From DATHTK01 sp035463295 (GTDB taxonomy: Bacteria; Actinomycetota; Rubrobacteria; Rubrobacterales; Rubrobacteraceae), in the NCBI GenBank assembly GCA_035463295.1, contig DATHTK010000063.1, positions 19,867 to 83,866 on the forward strand: DNA of 64,000 bases. The letters are read 5' to 3'. A program made the position numbers and the translations under genes. Below, piece after piece: positions 1-7,132 of the stretch. How positions within the stretch are numbered: position 1 is the stretch's first letter; each line of letters opens with the position of its first letter. The notes under the pieces are model-generated. The model did not search any database. It was not told the origin of the DNA and saw nothing but the letters and a program-made list of their open reading frames with translations.

Positions 1-197
1 GGGGTCTGCGCTACCCCCATCTCCAGCTCGGCCAGAGGGTCGCCGGCGGAGATCCAACGCCCCGACGTCGTTATGCCCACGGGGACGACCTCGTGGCGAC
101 CGTCGTCTCTCAGGGCCTCTACGATGGCGCGCGCGGAGGCCAGAGAGACCTCGTGCTCCCTGCTCCGACCGCCGAAGACGACCATCACCCGGGCCAA
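1..197 (-). CDS. ddl: D-alanine--D-alanine ligase, N-terminal part (runs off window)
   Basis: Ddl joins two D-alanines for peptidoglycan precursors in the cytoplasm. Only about the first 65 codons lie here, read leftward. The frame gives VVFGGRSREHEVSLASA, which matches the N-terminal ATP-grasp signature of Ddl (GGxSxEHxVSxxS). I place the start at a TTG at 197 because GGAGAGGAG sits eight bases upstream; in-frame GTG (188) and ATG (185) are alternatives a few residues later. The HD-domain gene lies 105 bp upstream on the same strand. The remainder of the gene, with the catalytic core, is outside the window. Confidence 0.85.
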   Translation of the reverse strand, partial: MARVMVVFGGRSREHEVSLASARAIVEALRDDGRHEVVPVGITTSGRWISAGDPLAELEMGVAQT

Positions 198-280
198 TGC
201 TTGAACTCCTCTCCTCGCCGACCTTCCCATCCTAGCAGAGGGCGCGACACGTGTTCTCTACAAGGCTCGCGGAAGGTCGT

Positions 281-310
281 CCCCTTTTTCAAGCCCCCTT
301 TTTCAAGCCC
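281..310. repeat. 14-bp tandem repeat at the end of the HD gene
   Basis: Two full copies and one partial copy of CCCTTTTTCAAGCC follow each other. The second copy contains the stop codon of the HD gene (303-305), so the repeat sits exactly at the gene's 3' end. It is probably slippage-derived; no known function. Confidence 0.6.
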
Positions 311-866
311 CCTTTGGCGGAAGCCCGAGGGCGCCGGAGCGCTCCTCCAGGGCGCGGGCGACGAACTCTATATGCTCGTCGAGGTCCACCCCGAGTTCCT
401 CCGCGCCGCTCGTGATGTCCTCACGGTTGACGGTCGCGGCGAAGGACTTCTGCTTCATCTTCTTGCGGACGCTCTTGGCCTTGAGGCCCGCGAGGCCCTC
501 GGGGCGCATGAGCGCTACGGCGACGATAAAACCGGAGAGCTCGTCTACGGCGTAGAGGGTCTTGGACATGAGGGTGTCGCGCGGCACGTCCAGGTAGTCG
601 GCGTGACCCTTTATGGCGTGGAGGACGTCCTCGGGGTAGCCGCGGCGCTCAAGCTCCCGGACCCCGACCATGGGATGCTCGTCGGGCGTCGGATGCTTCT
701 CGTAGTCCATGTCATGAAGGAGGCCCGTCACACCCCACTTCTCTTCGTCTTCGCAGAACCTGCGAGCGTAGGCGCGCATGGCGGCCTCGACGGCAAGCAT
801 GTGCTTTCTCAGCGAGTCGCTCTCCGTCCACTCGCTCATGAGTTCCCAGGATTCATCGCGGTTCAA
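303..866 (-). CDS. HD-domain (HDIG-type) hydrolase, 187 aa
   Basis: This is a small metal-dependent HD-superfamily phosphohydrolase of unknown substrate. The N-terminal helix carries LRKHMLAVEAAMRAYAR, followed by GLLHDMDYEKHPTPDEH, which holds the paired His-Asp metal ligands, and later ADYLDVPRDTLMSKTLYAVDELSGF, typical of this uncharacterised cytosolic family. I start it at the TTG at 866 (LNRDESWEL) because AAGGGAG precedes it and homologous proteins begin with this segment; the ATG at 839 would remove it. It lies on the same strand as ddl, 105 bp upstream. No partner domain is fused, so the substrate cannot be read from the sequence. Confidence 0.8.
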   Translation of the reverse strand: MNRDESWELMSEWTESDSLRKHMLAVEAAMRAYARRFCEDEEKWGVTGLLHDMDYEKHPTPDEHPMVGVRELERRGYPEDVLHAIKGHADYLDVPRDTLMSKTLYAVDELSGFIVAVALMRPEGLAGLKAKSVRKKMKQKSFAATVNREDITSGAEELGVDLDEHIEFVARALEERSGALGLPPKGA

Positions 867-922
867 ACTGTCTCCCTTCTTTTCAGGCTTCAGGTTCAAA
901 CGATGTGTAGCCCGACGTTTCT

Positions 923-1408
923 CTAGTCGCCTCCGTAGGAGATGTTCATGACGCTGCCCCGGGATTTCGTCTGTTGCACGGAGCGGGTAGTGCCGTCGGC
1001 GGTGAAGATGACCTTGAGGTCGCCGTCTCCGGAGTCCCGCTTCTGGATGCGGCACGAGAGCTCTCGACCCCCGGGGTCGAAGGCAAAGCGTTTGGGAACT
1101 CGGCCGCTCAGGACGTTCTCCTCGTCTCCGACAGTGCAGATGCCGGAGAAGGTAGTTCTCCTATCCCCCTCGATCCGGAGCACGACGGCTGGCGGTTCCG
1201 GGCCGGCGCCCAGAGTCGCCTCCGGCGGGGATGTCTCCTCCGTCGTCTCGGGGCCGGTGGTTTCTTGCCGGGTAGTCTCCTGCGTGGAGGTAGGCTCTCG
1301 CTCGGTACCCGCTGTTTCTCCGCCGGAGCAGGCCCCGCCCAGCAGCAAGAGGACCGCGACTAGCACGGTCGCCTGGATTCTCGATCTCTTGGATTCTCTG
1401 ATTGTCAA
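923..1408 (-). CDS. Secreted lipoprotein with Thr/Glu-rich linker
   Basis: This 161-residue protein is predicted to be exported and lipid-anchored. A basic start (KRSRIQ) leads into a hydrophobic stretch that ends in a lipobox, LLGGAC, with the lipidated Cys near residue 27. About 40 residues rich in Thr, Glu and Pro follow, a typical flexible stalk and a possible O-mannosylation region. The C-terminal ~85 residues form a small beta-rich domain with two cysteines (GICTVGD and LSCRIQ), probably disulfide-bonded. No family is recognised. The TTG at 1408 is the only sensible start before the signal peptide, although its ribosome site is weak. Confidence 0.7.
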   Translation of the reverse strand: MTIRESKRSRIQATVLVAVLLLLGGACSGGETAGTEREPTSTQETTRQETTGPETTEETSPPEATLGAGPEPPAVVLRIEGDRRTTFSGICTVGDEENVLSGRVPKRFAFDPGGRELSCRIQKRDSGDGDLKVIFTADGTTRSVQQTKSRGSVMNISYGGD

Positions 1409-1835
1409 GGTCTCACACCGCGGGTAATTCTATGCGAAACGCGCGGCGGTTTTCCCGGTCGTTCGCCGGCCGGCCAGATCGCCGGCCCTCGCGAGGACAG
1501 TGCCGAGCATCGATGGGGCGAGGGCCCAGGTGAAGGTGTTCTGCCGGGAAAGGCGGTAGCAGCCCAGGAGAACGGGGCCGTCGGCTTCGCCGGTCGCGTG
1601 CTCGGTATTTGTTATGTTTGTTGTATTTCATCATCTCGGAGGGCCAAGGAACTTGTTGCTGTGCGGGAACCTTTGCGGTCCGGGGGCGTTACTCCCTATC
1701 CGCTTCGCCAGCGAGGCTTTGTGCCTACCGTGGCCGGAGAGGAATTGTCCACGCCGCACCGAGCGAATGTAAAGGCAAGGATAAGGGCCGGGGCTTCCCT
1801 AGGCCCCGGCCCTCGTATAGCCTGTACTGTGGTCT
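1409..1835. other. Intergenic region, 427 bp
   Basis: No convincing gene. It holds the rho-independent terminator of the small secreted protein at 1836-2123 (see 1784-1813). Open frames here are short and have neither plausible starts nor a ribosome site tied to a protein-like sequence. Confidence 0.5.
1784..1813 (-). terminator. Hairpin terminator
   Basis: An 11-bp GC-rich stem (AGGGCCGGGGC pairing with GCCCCGGCCCT) with an 8-base loop lies 23 bp past the stop of the 1836-2123 gene. A short T-containing tract follows on the minus strand. Confidence 0.75.
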
Positions 1836-2123
1836 CTAGCGACGCAGACGGATATCGCCACCTGCAGCCTTGCCATGGCGACAAGCGTTAACCTGCTTCT
1901 GATGAATCTTGCCCTTCTGCTTTATCGCCGCTGCGCTGCCTCCCCTGTGCGCCCTGACATCGCCTCGCTGTACCTGTCGAAAAGACGCTGCTTGCTTCTG
2001 AGAGCACTTCGTCACGCGAACCTTCACATCTCCGCCGGTAGCGCCACGGTGGGCGGCCAGGGCAGGCATCGCTGAAGCCACTATCAGCGCCACCGCCAAC
2101 GCCACAACAATCAGCTTCTTCAT
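1836..2123 (-). CDS. Small secreted basic protein, 95 aa
   Basis: An exported protein of unknown function. Residues 1-23 form a clear signal peptide (MKKLIV, a hydrophobic core, then AMPALAA with a Sec cleavage motif). The mature ~72 residues are strongly basic and Gln/Arg/Lys-rich, with two cysteines (KCSQ and NACR) that could form a disulfide. AAGGAGAG lies immediately upstream of the ATG. A strong hairpin terminator follows, so it is probably monocistronic. A small secreted gene of unrelated sequence (2409-2657) lies upstream on the same strand. I do not recognise a family. Confidence 0.7.
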   Translation of the reverse strand: MKKLIVVALAVALIVASAMPALAAHRGATGGDVKVRVTKCSQKQAASFRQVQRGDVRAHRGGSAAAIKQKGKIHQKQVNACRHGKAAGGDIRLRR

Positions 2124-2366
2124 CTCTCCTTGACTCCCTTGTGTTCGGTTGCCTTGTAGCTGTCTCGGACCACCTTAGTGGACGCGGGTGAACTTCTCTT
2201 GATCAAAACGTGTCATATGCCTAGTTGATATTGACCAAAGAGGCTCAAAGCCGACCCTCAGCCGTCCTCGGGCTGCTCGTCGGTGTCACGCCAGAGGCGC
2301 GAGTGAATGTCGCCGCTCCCCGGCAGCTATTGCAGCAGCAACCGCTCGGTTACTCGGAAACACAAA

Positions 2367-2396
2367 GGGGAGGGCTCGGCTATCCGAGCCCTCCCC
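2367..2396 (-). terminator. Strong hairpin terminator
   Basis: A perfect 13-bp stem (GGGGAGGGCTCGG pairing with CCGAGCCCTCCCC) around a CTAT loop lies 12 bp beyond the stop of the 2409-2657 gene and is followed by TTTGTG on the minus strand. Confidence 0.85.
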
Positions 2397-2408
2397 AATA
2401 CCGCCAGC

Positions 2409-2657
2409 CTAGAAGAAGACGACGAACTCAAAGTCGTCGTCGTCATCGAAGAAGTCGTCGTCGAAGAACAAGAAGTCGTCTTCGGCCTCGGCGGTAAGGT
2501 CGCCCACGCTCGCCTCAGCGCTGTTCTCGCCCAAGAACTCGTTTGTCGCTGTGGCGCTCACGCCGCCGATCTCGGCTGTGGTCGTCTGGGCGGCAACCGG
2601 CGCGGCCATCAGAGCCGTGAGGGCCAACGTAGCGATCAGTATCCTCAGCTTCCTCAA
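2409..2657 (-). CDS. Secreted protein with Asp/Phe low-complexity tail, 82 aa
   Basis: The protein begins with a Sec signal peptide of about 23 residues (MRKLRIL, a hydrophobic core, APVAAQ). A Thr/Ala/Glu-rich middle follows. The last ~24 residues consist almost only of Asp, Glu, Phe, Leu and Val (for example FFDDDFFDDDDDFEF). The start is a TTG at 2657 with an AAGGAGG Shine-Dalgarno five bases upstream. A strong terminator follows directly, so the gene is a compact single unit. The tail is encoded by GAC/TTC triplet-like repeats, which suggests expansion by slippage. No family is recognised; an anionic tail of this kind could bind cations, but that is speculation. Confidence 0.7.
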   Translation of the reverse strand: MRKLRILIATLALTALMAAPVAAQTTTAEIGGVSATATNEFLGENSAEASVGDLTAEAEDDFLFFDDDFFDDDDDFEFVVFF

Positions 2658-3091
2658 GGGAGCCTCCTTCCTCCTGCCCGTCCTTGGGGCAGGGGTAGCA
2701 TGTCGTAGTCATGCTCACACTGTTTGAGCACTTGCGCATCACTCAAAATGCGTATTTTCCTACCAAGACAAGCTAGATCCAGGGAGCCTACGGGACGTCG
2801 GAGACGAACTTCGGAGAACGCTGTCAAGAAACGGTCTGAACAGGGATGGTTAGGCAGCTGCTCGGTGGGATACCAAGCATGAGAAAAGCAGACCAGACCG
2901 ACCCTTCCGACGCCGAATGGAGCTGCTTGGAGTTACACTCACCCGCTTCCAACGCCGACGGGCGTTCTCGACTCCATCACCTGGTCGGCGAGGTAGATCT
3001 GAAGCTTGAGCCGCAGAACAGCCGCTGTCAGAAACCAAGGCAGGAGCTCGTCTAGACTGGGACGCGGGTCTTCCTCTCCGGCCTCGTGCCG
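2658..3091. other. Intergenic region, 434 bp
   Basis: No supported gene. The stretch 2715-2775 is relatively AT-rich (around ACTCAAAATGCGTATTTTCC) and probably carries the promoter of the minus-strand gene at 2657, but I cannot fix -35 and -10 boxes with confidence. Confidence 0.4.
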
Positions 3092-3748
3092 CTAGCTAGC
3101 TGTCCCGCTGGGACTCTCGATGACGATCTCGCCCTGCTTGCGCACGATGACGTACTCTGTGCCAAACAACTCGCTCCGCTCGCCTTCGTAGGTGTAACGT
3201 AAGGGCGCACCCTCGGGCAGGAAGAGCAGGAGCTGGTCGGCCGCGTCCGCGTGCGCCTTTCTTGCCTTCTTCAGGGCGTTCTCGTACTGCCTGAGATAAT
3301 ACTCGTAGCTCTGCCTGCGATGGTGGTAGTCGAGCAAGGCATCCACGTCCTCGAACTCGTTGGGAATGTCGGGAGGTGTCTTAGCTGCCCTGTAGTCGTT
3401 GAGCCGCTTATCAGCGTCGTTCTGGTCTCTTCGTGCTTCTACCAGTTGGCCGAGAATGCTCCGTACAGCCGTGTCAAAGTATTCTGTCATTTCCCCTACT
3501 GCCTCACTCACCTTACACTCTCCGCTACCATGATACGCGTTCTGAGCCCTCCTGAGCACCTTCTGTGCCTCGACCAGCCTTTTCATCAAACTCCGTGGGG
3601 CTTGTATGCGATACTCGCGCTCCACGCTAACCTCGCCGTCGGGACTCATGCGGGCGCGGAAGCCAAAGATAGCGTTGCAGGTATGTACCAACGAGGGTAT
3701 CTCACAAGATCCGCATTGAGGCGAGGTAAACTCTTCATGCCCACCCAT
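3092..3748 (-). CDS. Hypothetical protein with Cys motif and coiled-coil C-terminus
   Basis: I do not recognise this gene. From an ATG at 3748 it encodes 218 residues. The first ~50 look like a small beta domain with CGSCEIP and HTCNAIF cysteines, possibly metal-binding. The rest is highly charged and helical (LMKRLVEAQKVLRRAQ, then repeated RR/KK/EE patterns around YEYYLRQYENALKKARKAHADAA), consistent with a coiled coil, and ends in a short beta segment. The frame stays protein-like further upstream (VFATIDQSF), so an earlier GTG at 3799 is possible; no good ribosome site decides between them. It faces the plus-strand Cof-like gene and lies beside a tRNA-3'-like fragment. Confidence 0.5.
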   Translation of the reverse strand: MGGHEEFTSPQCGSCEIPSLVHTCNAIFGFRARMSPDGEVSVEREYRIQAPRSLMKRLVEAQKVLRRAQNAYHGSGECKVSEAVGEMTEYFDTAVRSILGQLVEARRDQNDADKRLNDYRAAKTPPDIPNEFEDVDALLDYHHRRQSYEYYLRQYENALKKARKAHADAADQLLLFLPEGAPLRYTYEGERSELFGTEYVIVRKQGEIVIESPSGTAS

Positions 3749-3825
3749 ACGAACAACGGCTACGATGAGTCGGAAGGACTGATCAATAGTGGCGAACACG
3801 TGCGATATTGAGGCTTTGTACGACG

Positions 3826-3858
3826 GAGGGGTAGGAGTTCGAATCCCCTCGGCTTCAC
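3826..3858 (+). other. tRNA 3'-end-like fragment
   Basis: The segment AGGAGTTCGAATCCCCT resembles a T-arm (loop TTCGAAT, four of five stem pairs) and is followed by CGGCTTCA, which looks like an acceptor 3' strand. No matching 5' acceptor, D-arm or anticodon arm can be folded from the preceding 100 bases, so this is at most a remnant or an attachment-site-like scar. Confidence 0.3.
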
Positions 3859-3877
3859 GGTCTTTGAGGGATTGTCG

Positions 3878-4732
3878 TTGAGCGAGAGATACAGCGCTAC
3901 GAAGAACGGTCTCTCCTTTGAACTTGGCGCCTTCGACCTCGACGGGACCGTCCTGCGGCGGGACCTGAGGATCACGCCCAGGACCGTAGCAGCCTTGGAC
4001 AGGCTCCGAGAGCGCGGGACGCGCCTTGTGGTGGCCACGGGCCGGCGTTTCGAGGGCGCGCACGAGCACGCGCGGCGGCTCGGTTTCGAGGAGGACGACC
4101 CCGTTATCTGCTACGGCGGCTCGATGGTGCGCAGGATGAACGGCGCTGAGACACTGCTGCACCTCAGGCTGCAAAGGAGTCTGGGCGTCGAGGTACTCGA
4201 GTGGGCTGCTGGGCGGGGCTTGCACGCCCGCGTCTTTGTGGACGGGCGCATCATCACTTCCCTCGGCACCACAGCTTCCGTCGAGCACCTGCGTCGCCCT
4301 GAAGAGCCGGGCGTCTCCGTCGTCGATTCCCCAGCGGACTGGCTGCGCGACGGCGGGGAGGAGCCAACCAAGCTCGTTATCGTCGACCACCCCGACAACG
4401 TCGAGTGCTGGCTCGAAGAGGCGCGGGCAGCGTTTGCTGGGAGGCTCTTCGTCACCCGCAGCCTTCCGCACTACGTCGAGATCGGTGGCCTCAAGGGAAC
4501 CAAGTCCAATGCGCTTCGATTTCTCTGCGACCACTGGGGGATAGACCCAGCCCGCATCATCGCCTTCGGAGACGCGGACAACGACGTAGACATGCTGCGC
4601 TTCGCAGGGCACGGGGTCGCCGTCGGGGGGATGACCGATGAGGTCAGGAGGGCCGCCGACGCCGTCGCTCCGCCAGCGAACGAGGACGGGGTCGCATGGT
4701 ACCTCGAGGAGCTGCTGGAGGGTAGGATCTAG
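3878..4732 (+). CDS. Cof-type HAD-superfamily phosphatase
   Basis: A cytoplasmic haloacid-dehalogenase phosphatase of the Cof/IIB group, which typically acts on sugar phosphates or pyridoxal phosphate; the substrate here is unknown. All four HAD motifs are visible: FDLDGTVLRRD (nucleophile Asp near residue 17), VVATGR, the motif III Lys in GTKSNALRFL, and GDADNDVDML. The central ~110 residues form the usual type II cap. The start is uncertain: TTG at 3878 has GAGGG seven bases upstream, and TTG at 3872 is also in frame. The stop is directly followed by the mutM start, so the two genes are probably co-transcribed and translationally coupled. Confidence 0.85.
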   Translation: MSERYSATKNGLSFELGAFDLDGTVLRRDLRITPRTVAALDRLRERGTRLVVATGRRFEGAHEHARRLGFEEDDPVICYGGSMVRRMNGAETLLHLRLQRSLGVEVLEWAAGRGLHARVFVDGRIITSLGTTASVEHLRRPEEPGVSVVDSPADWLRDGGEEPTKLVIVDHPDNVECWLEEARAAFAGRLFVTRSLPHYVEIGGLKGTKSNALRFLCDHWGIDPARIIAFGDADNDVDMLRFAGHGVAVGGMTDEVRRAADAVAPPANEDGVAWYLEELLEGRI

Positions 4733-5551
4733 TTGCCCGAGCTGCCCGAGACCACGGTCATATCGGAGGACGTCTACGCTCTGGCCGGCGGGCGCGAGGT
4801 GCTGCGCGCGGCCGTCTTCCGACCGGACGTCACGAACGTAGAGCCGGACGAGTTCTCGCGGCGGCTCGTCGGGAGGAAGCTGCGGGGCACGAACCGGCGC
4901 GGCAAGGTCATCGTGCTCGACTTCGGGGAGGTCGTCGGCCTCGTGCACCTCGTCATCTCCGGGCGCGTCCTCGGGCTCCCCAACTGGAGAGAGCCGGACC
5001 ACATCCATACCGCTATCCTCGAGTTCGAGGGAGGGGTGACGCTCGCCTTCACGCGGCTCTGGCTCGGGTACTTCCACCTATACGAGCCGGAGCGGGTGGA
5101 CGAGCACCCCCTGATCTCCCGCCTCGGCCCCGACCCGTTCTCGGAAGGGTTCACGGTCGAGTACCTGACGGGCGCGCTGCGGCGCAAGGCGTCCATAAAG
5201 GGTCTGCTCCTCGATCAGTCCATCGTCGCCGGTCTCGGGAACATCTACGTGGACGAGGTGCTCTTCGCAGCTGGCGTCCACCCGACCCGGAAGGCCGCCT
5301 CGCTGAGCCCGCGAGAGGTCGCGGCCATCCACGTCGCGACCCGCGACATCCTGGGGCGCGCCATCGAGCTTCGGGGGACGACCTTCGACTCCTACCACGA
5401 CGCCTTCGGCGAGACGGGCGAGTTCCAGCACCAGCTGCAGGTCTTCACCCGCGCGGGCGAGGCGTGCCCGAGGTGCGGCGCCGAGATCCTCAAGTCCCGC
5501 GTCGCCGGCCGGGGAACCTACACCTGCCCGACGTGCCAGCGCGTTAGTTAA
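4733..5551 (+). CDS. mutM: Formamidopyrimidine-DNA glycosylase (Fpg/MutM)
   Basis: A base-excision repair enzyme that removes 8-oxoguanine and formamidopyrimidines and nicks the abasic site. The protein starts MPELPE, so the catalytic Pro2 and Glu3 are present, and Lys58 (RRGKVIVLDF) matches the conserved DNA-binding lysine. The helix-two-turn-helix segment reads GLGNIYVDEVLFAAGVHP. The C-terminal zinc finger has its four cysteines (CPRCG and CPTCQ). The length of 272 aa is normal. The TTG start abuts the stop of the Cof-like gene (TAGTTG), and the Pro2 requirement fixes it. Members of this family can also be Nei-like; the QVFTRAGEACPRCG zinc-finger lead-in favours MutM. Confidence 0.9.
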   Translation: MPELPETTVISEDVYALAGGREVLRAAVFRPDVTNVEPDEFSRRLVGRKLRGTNRRGKVIVLDFGEVVGLVHLVISGRVLGLPNWREPDHIHTAILEFEGGVTLAFTRLWLGYFHLYEPERVDEHPLISRLGPDPFSEGFTVEYLTGALRRKASIKGLLLDQSIVAGLGNIYVDEVLFAAGVHPTRKAASLSPREVAAIHVATRDILGRAIELRGTTFDSYHDAFGETGEFQHQLQVFTRAGEACPRCGAEILKSRVAGRGTYTCPTCQRVS

Positions 5552-5586
5552 TCAGCGAGCCGACAAGTCGGCGGACTCATGCGCTA

Positions 5587-6159
5587 CTACCCTTCGGGCG
5601 CCGGCTCGATGAGGTTGGGTCGCGAGTCGGCGAACTCGCGGGCCTCGGCATAGGACTCTTCTGCCTCTTCGTAGCCGGCGCCGACCTCGGAGAGGAGGTC
5701 GAGCGCCCTATCCCGGTTGTTCTCCAGGGCGGGGTCGAGCTCGAGGATCTCGTAGAACTCTATCTCCTTCGCCTCGGCGGAGATCTGGGCGTCCATCGCC
5801 TGCGTAAGCAGGCGCGAGTACTCTTTTATCTCCGGGTCTACGTCGAGGTCTTGTACGGTCGCCAAAGAGTCCCTGGCCTCTTCTAGGTTGCCGCGGGCGT
5901 CTTGCAGGGTCTCTTTCGCCTCCGTAATGCGATCTCTCTCCTGAGAAGGGTCGTCCCCGGACTCGACGCTCTCTTTCACGTCGGCGTAGGTGGAGCGGGC
6001 TTGCTCGAAGAGGTCGTTGTGCTCTGCTATGCGCTCGTTGGCCTCGGAGATCGCCTCGTTGGCCTGTTCGCGCGGGTTCCCGGTGAGGACCGAGCATCCG
6101 CCCAGAAGAAGCACCGCCGAGAGCGAGATCACAACGAACAGCGCGCGACGGTTTATCAT
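5587..6159 (-). CDS. Lipoprotein, helical, 190 aa
   Basis: A predicted lipid-anchored protein exposed outside the membrane. The signal sequence MINRRALFVVISLSAVLLLGGCS has a textbook lipobox (LGGC, Cys near residue 22). The mature part is almost wholly helical and acidic, with heptad-like stretches such as NEAISEANERIAEHNDLFEQA, suggesting a coiled coil or helical bundle. No family is recognised. The start could also be an ATG at 6168. It is transcribed away from the gene at 6191 with almost no intergenic space, so their 5' ends must overlap or share promoter sequences. Confidence 0.7.
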   Translation of the reverse strand: MINRRALFVVISLSAVLLLGGCSVLTGNPREQANEAISEANERIAEHNDLFEQARSTYADVKESVESGDDPSQERDRITEAKETLQDARGNLEEARDSLATVQDLDVDPEIKEYSRLLTQAMDAQISAEAKEIEFYEILELDPALENNRDRALDLLSEVGAGYEEAEESYAEAREFADSRPNLIEPAPEG

Positions 6160-6190
6160 GGGGGCCATGAACCAGGGAAGCTTACCGTTT

Positions 6191-6556
6191 ATGGGAATAC
6201 GCTCCTTTCGCGAGGCCGTGAAACGCGTCCTCGGCCGCGTCTTCCGGCGGCGGGAGAGCACGGATCCCGCGTTGCCCTCTCGGGCGGCCTCCGAGATCCG
6301 GGAGTTCGCCGAGACCCACGCCGCGCTCTTCGAGCGCGCCGAGAGGCTGAGCGCGAAGGCCGAGCGGCTGGAGCGGGCCGGCACACCGAGCGAGAGCGCG
6401 CGCAACCGTGCCGAGCGGGCCAGGCAGGAGATAGAGGCCCACCTCGTCGCCCTTCGCGCCTCCTTTACGGCCTCCGCCAGCGAGGGTAGGCGGGCCTTCG
6501 ATCGGGAGGTCGAGCGTCGCTATCCCACGCTCAGGGTCTCCGACGGGCACCTCTGA
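6191..6556 (+). CDS. Small charged helical protein, 121 aa
   Basis: Unknown function. The N-terminus is basic (FREAVKRVLGRVFRRRE). The remainder is an Arg/Glu/Ala-rich helix (FAETHAALFERAERLSAKAERLERA) likely to form a coiled coil. It has no signal peptide or membrane segment, so it is predicted cytoplasmic. The ATG at 6191 has AGGGA 12 bases upstream; an in-frame ATG at 6167 is possible and would overlap the divergent lipoprotein's start. Codon use matches neighbouring genes, which supports real coding. Confidence 0.55.
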   Translation: MGIRSFREAVKRVLGRVFRRRESTDPALPSRAASEIREFAETHAALFERAERLSAKAERLERAGTPSESARNRAERARQEIEAHLVALRASFTASASEGRRAFDREVERRYPTLRVSDGHL

Positions 6557-6602
6557 CCCCGGCCGAGCGGCTCTGACCGTGATCCGCAGGTTCGCCCCCA
6601 GC

Positions 6603-7058
6603 CTACTCGCCGGAGGTCAGGGCGCCGTAGGCTTCCCTGGCGAACTTACGCGCTTGGGGACCGGTCTTCGGGCTGAGAAAGAGGAATGCCAGGCCGGCTA
6701 CGAGCAGGAGGAGGAGCACCTTCGACCCTCCGCCTCCGCTGCGGACCTTCTCGCCCCGCACCCGCTTGCTGCCCTCGTGCGCTGCTTCGGCCGCCGCCTC
6801 GACCTGCTTTCGCAGCTTGTCGTCGTCCCAGAGCCTGGCGACGATCTCGGTCGGGTTCTCGTCCGAGAGCTCATCCAGTATGTTTCGAGCCGACTCAATA
6901 AAGACGCGGATATTGTCCCGGAGATCGTCGTCGTAGAGCAGCCGCTCGAGCAACGGCCTGGCTCCGGCGTAGGCCGCCGCCAGCGCCGCGGTAGGTACGA
7001 ACGACGTCTCTTCGGCCTGTGCCTTTAGCCTCTCGGCCCGGCTCTTTCTCCCAAACAC
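6603..7058 (-). CDS. Small membrane-anchored protein, 151 aa
   Basis: Unknown function. Residues 1-105 are soluble, helical and charged (FVPTAALAAAYAGARPLLERLLYDDDLRDNIRVF in two halves). A Gly-rich hinge (SGGGGS) then leads to one transmembrane helix near residues 110-127 (KVLLLLLVAGLAFLFLS) and a short basic tail. The GTG start at 7058 is supported by GGGAGG five bases upstream. It lies downstream of ileS on the same strand (gap 74 bp). It could be a tail-proximal anchored scaffold, but no family assignment is possible. Confidence 0.65.
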   Translation of the reverse strand: MFGRKSRAERLKAQAEETSFVPTAALAAAYAGARPLLERLLYDDDLRDNIRVFIESARNILDELSDENPTEIVARLWDDDKLRKQVEAAAEAAHEGSKRVRGEKVRSGGGGSKVLLLLLVAGLAFLFLSPKTGPQARKFAREAYGALTSGE

Positions 7059-7132
7059 GAATACCTCCCTCTCTGCCTTCCCACGATCAGGTTCTTACAG
7101 GGTCTCTACATCATACCCGCTTTGGGGAACCT

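Noticed and set aside
3763..3858. Complete tRNA gene
   Set aside because: The T-arm has one mismatch, and no acceptor 5' strand, D-arm or anticodon stem can be paired.
3800..5077. Long minus-strand open frame opposite the Cof-like and mutM genes
   Set aside because: It is the antisense reading of two well-supported genes; no family-like sequence appears until the real C-terminal gene at 3092-3748.
5559..5572. Terminator after mutM (GCCGAC-AA-GTCGGC)
   Set aside because: Short stem with a two-base centre and no U-tract; could be chance.
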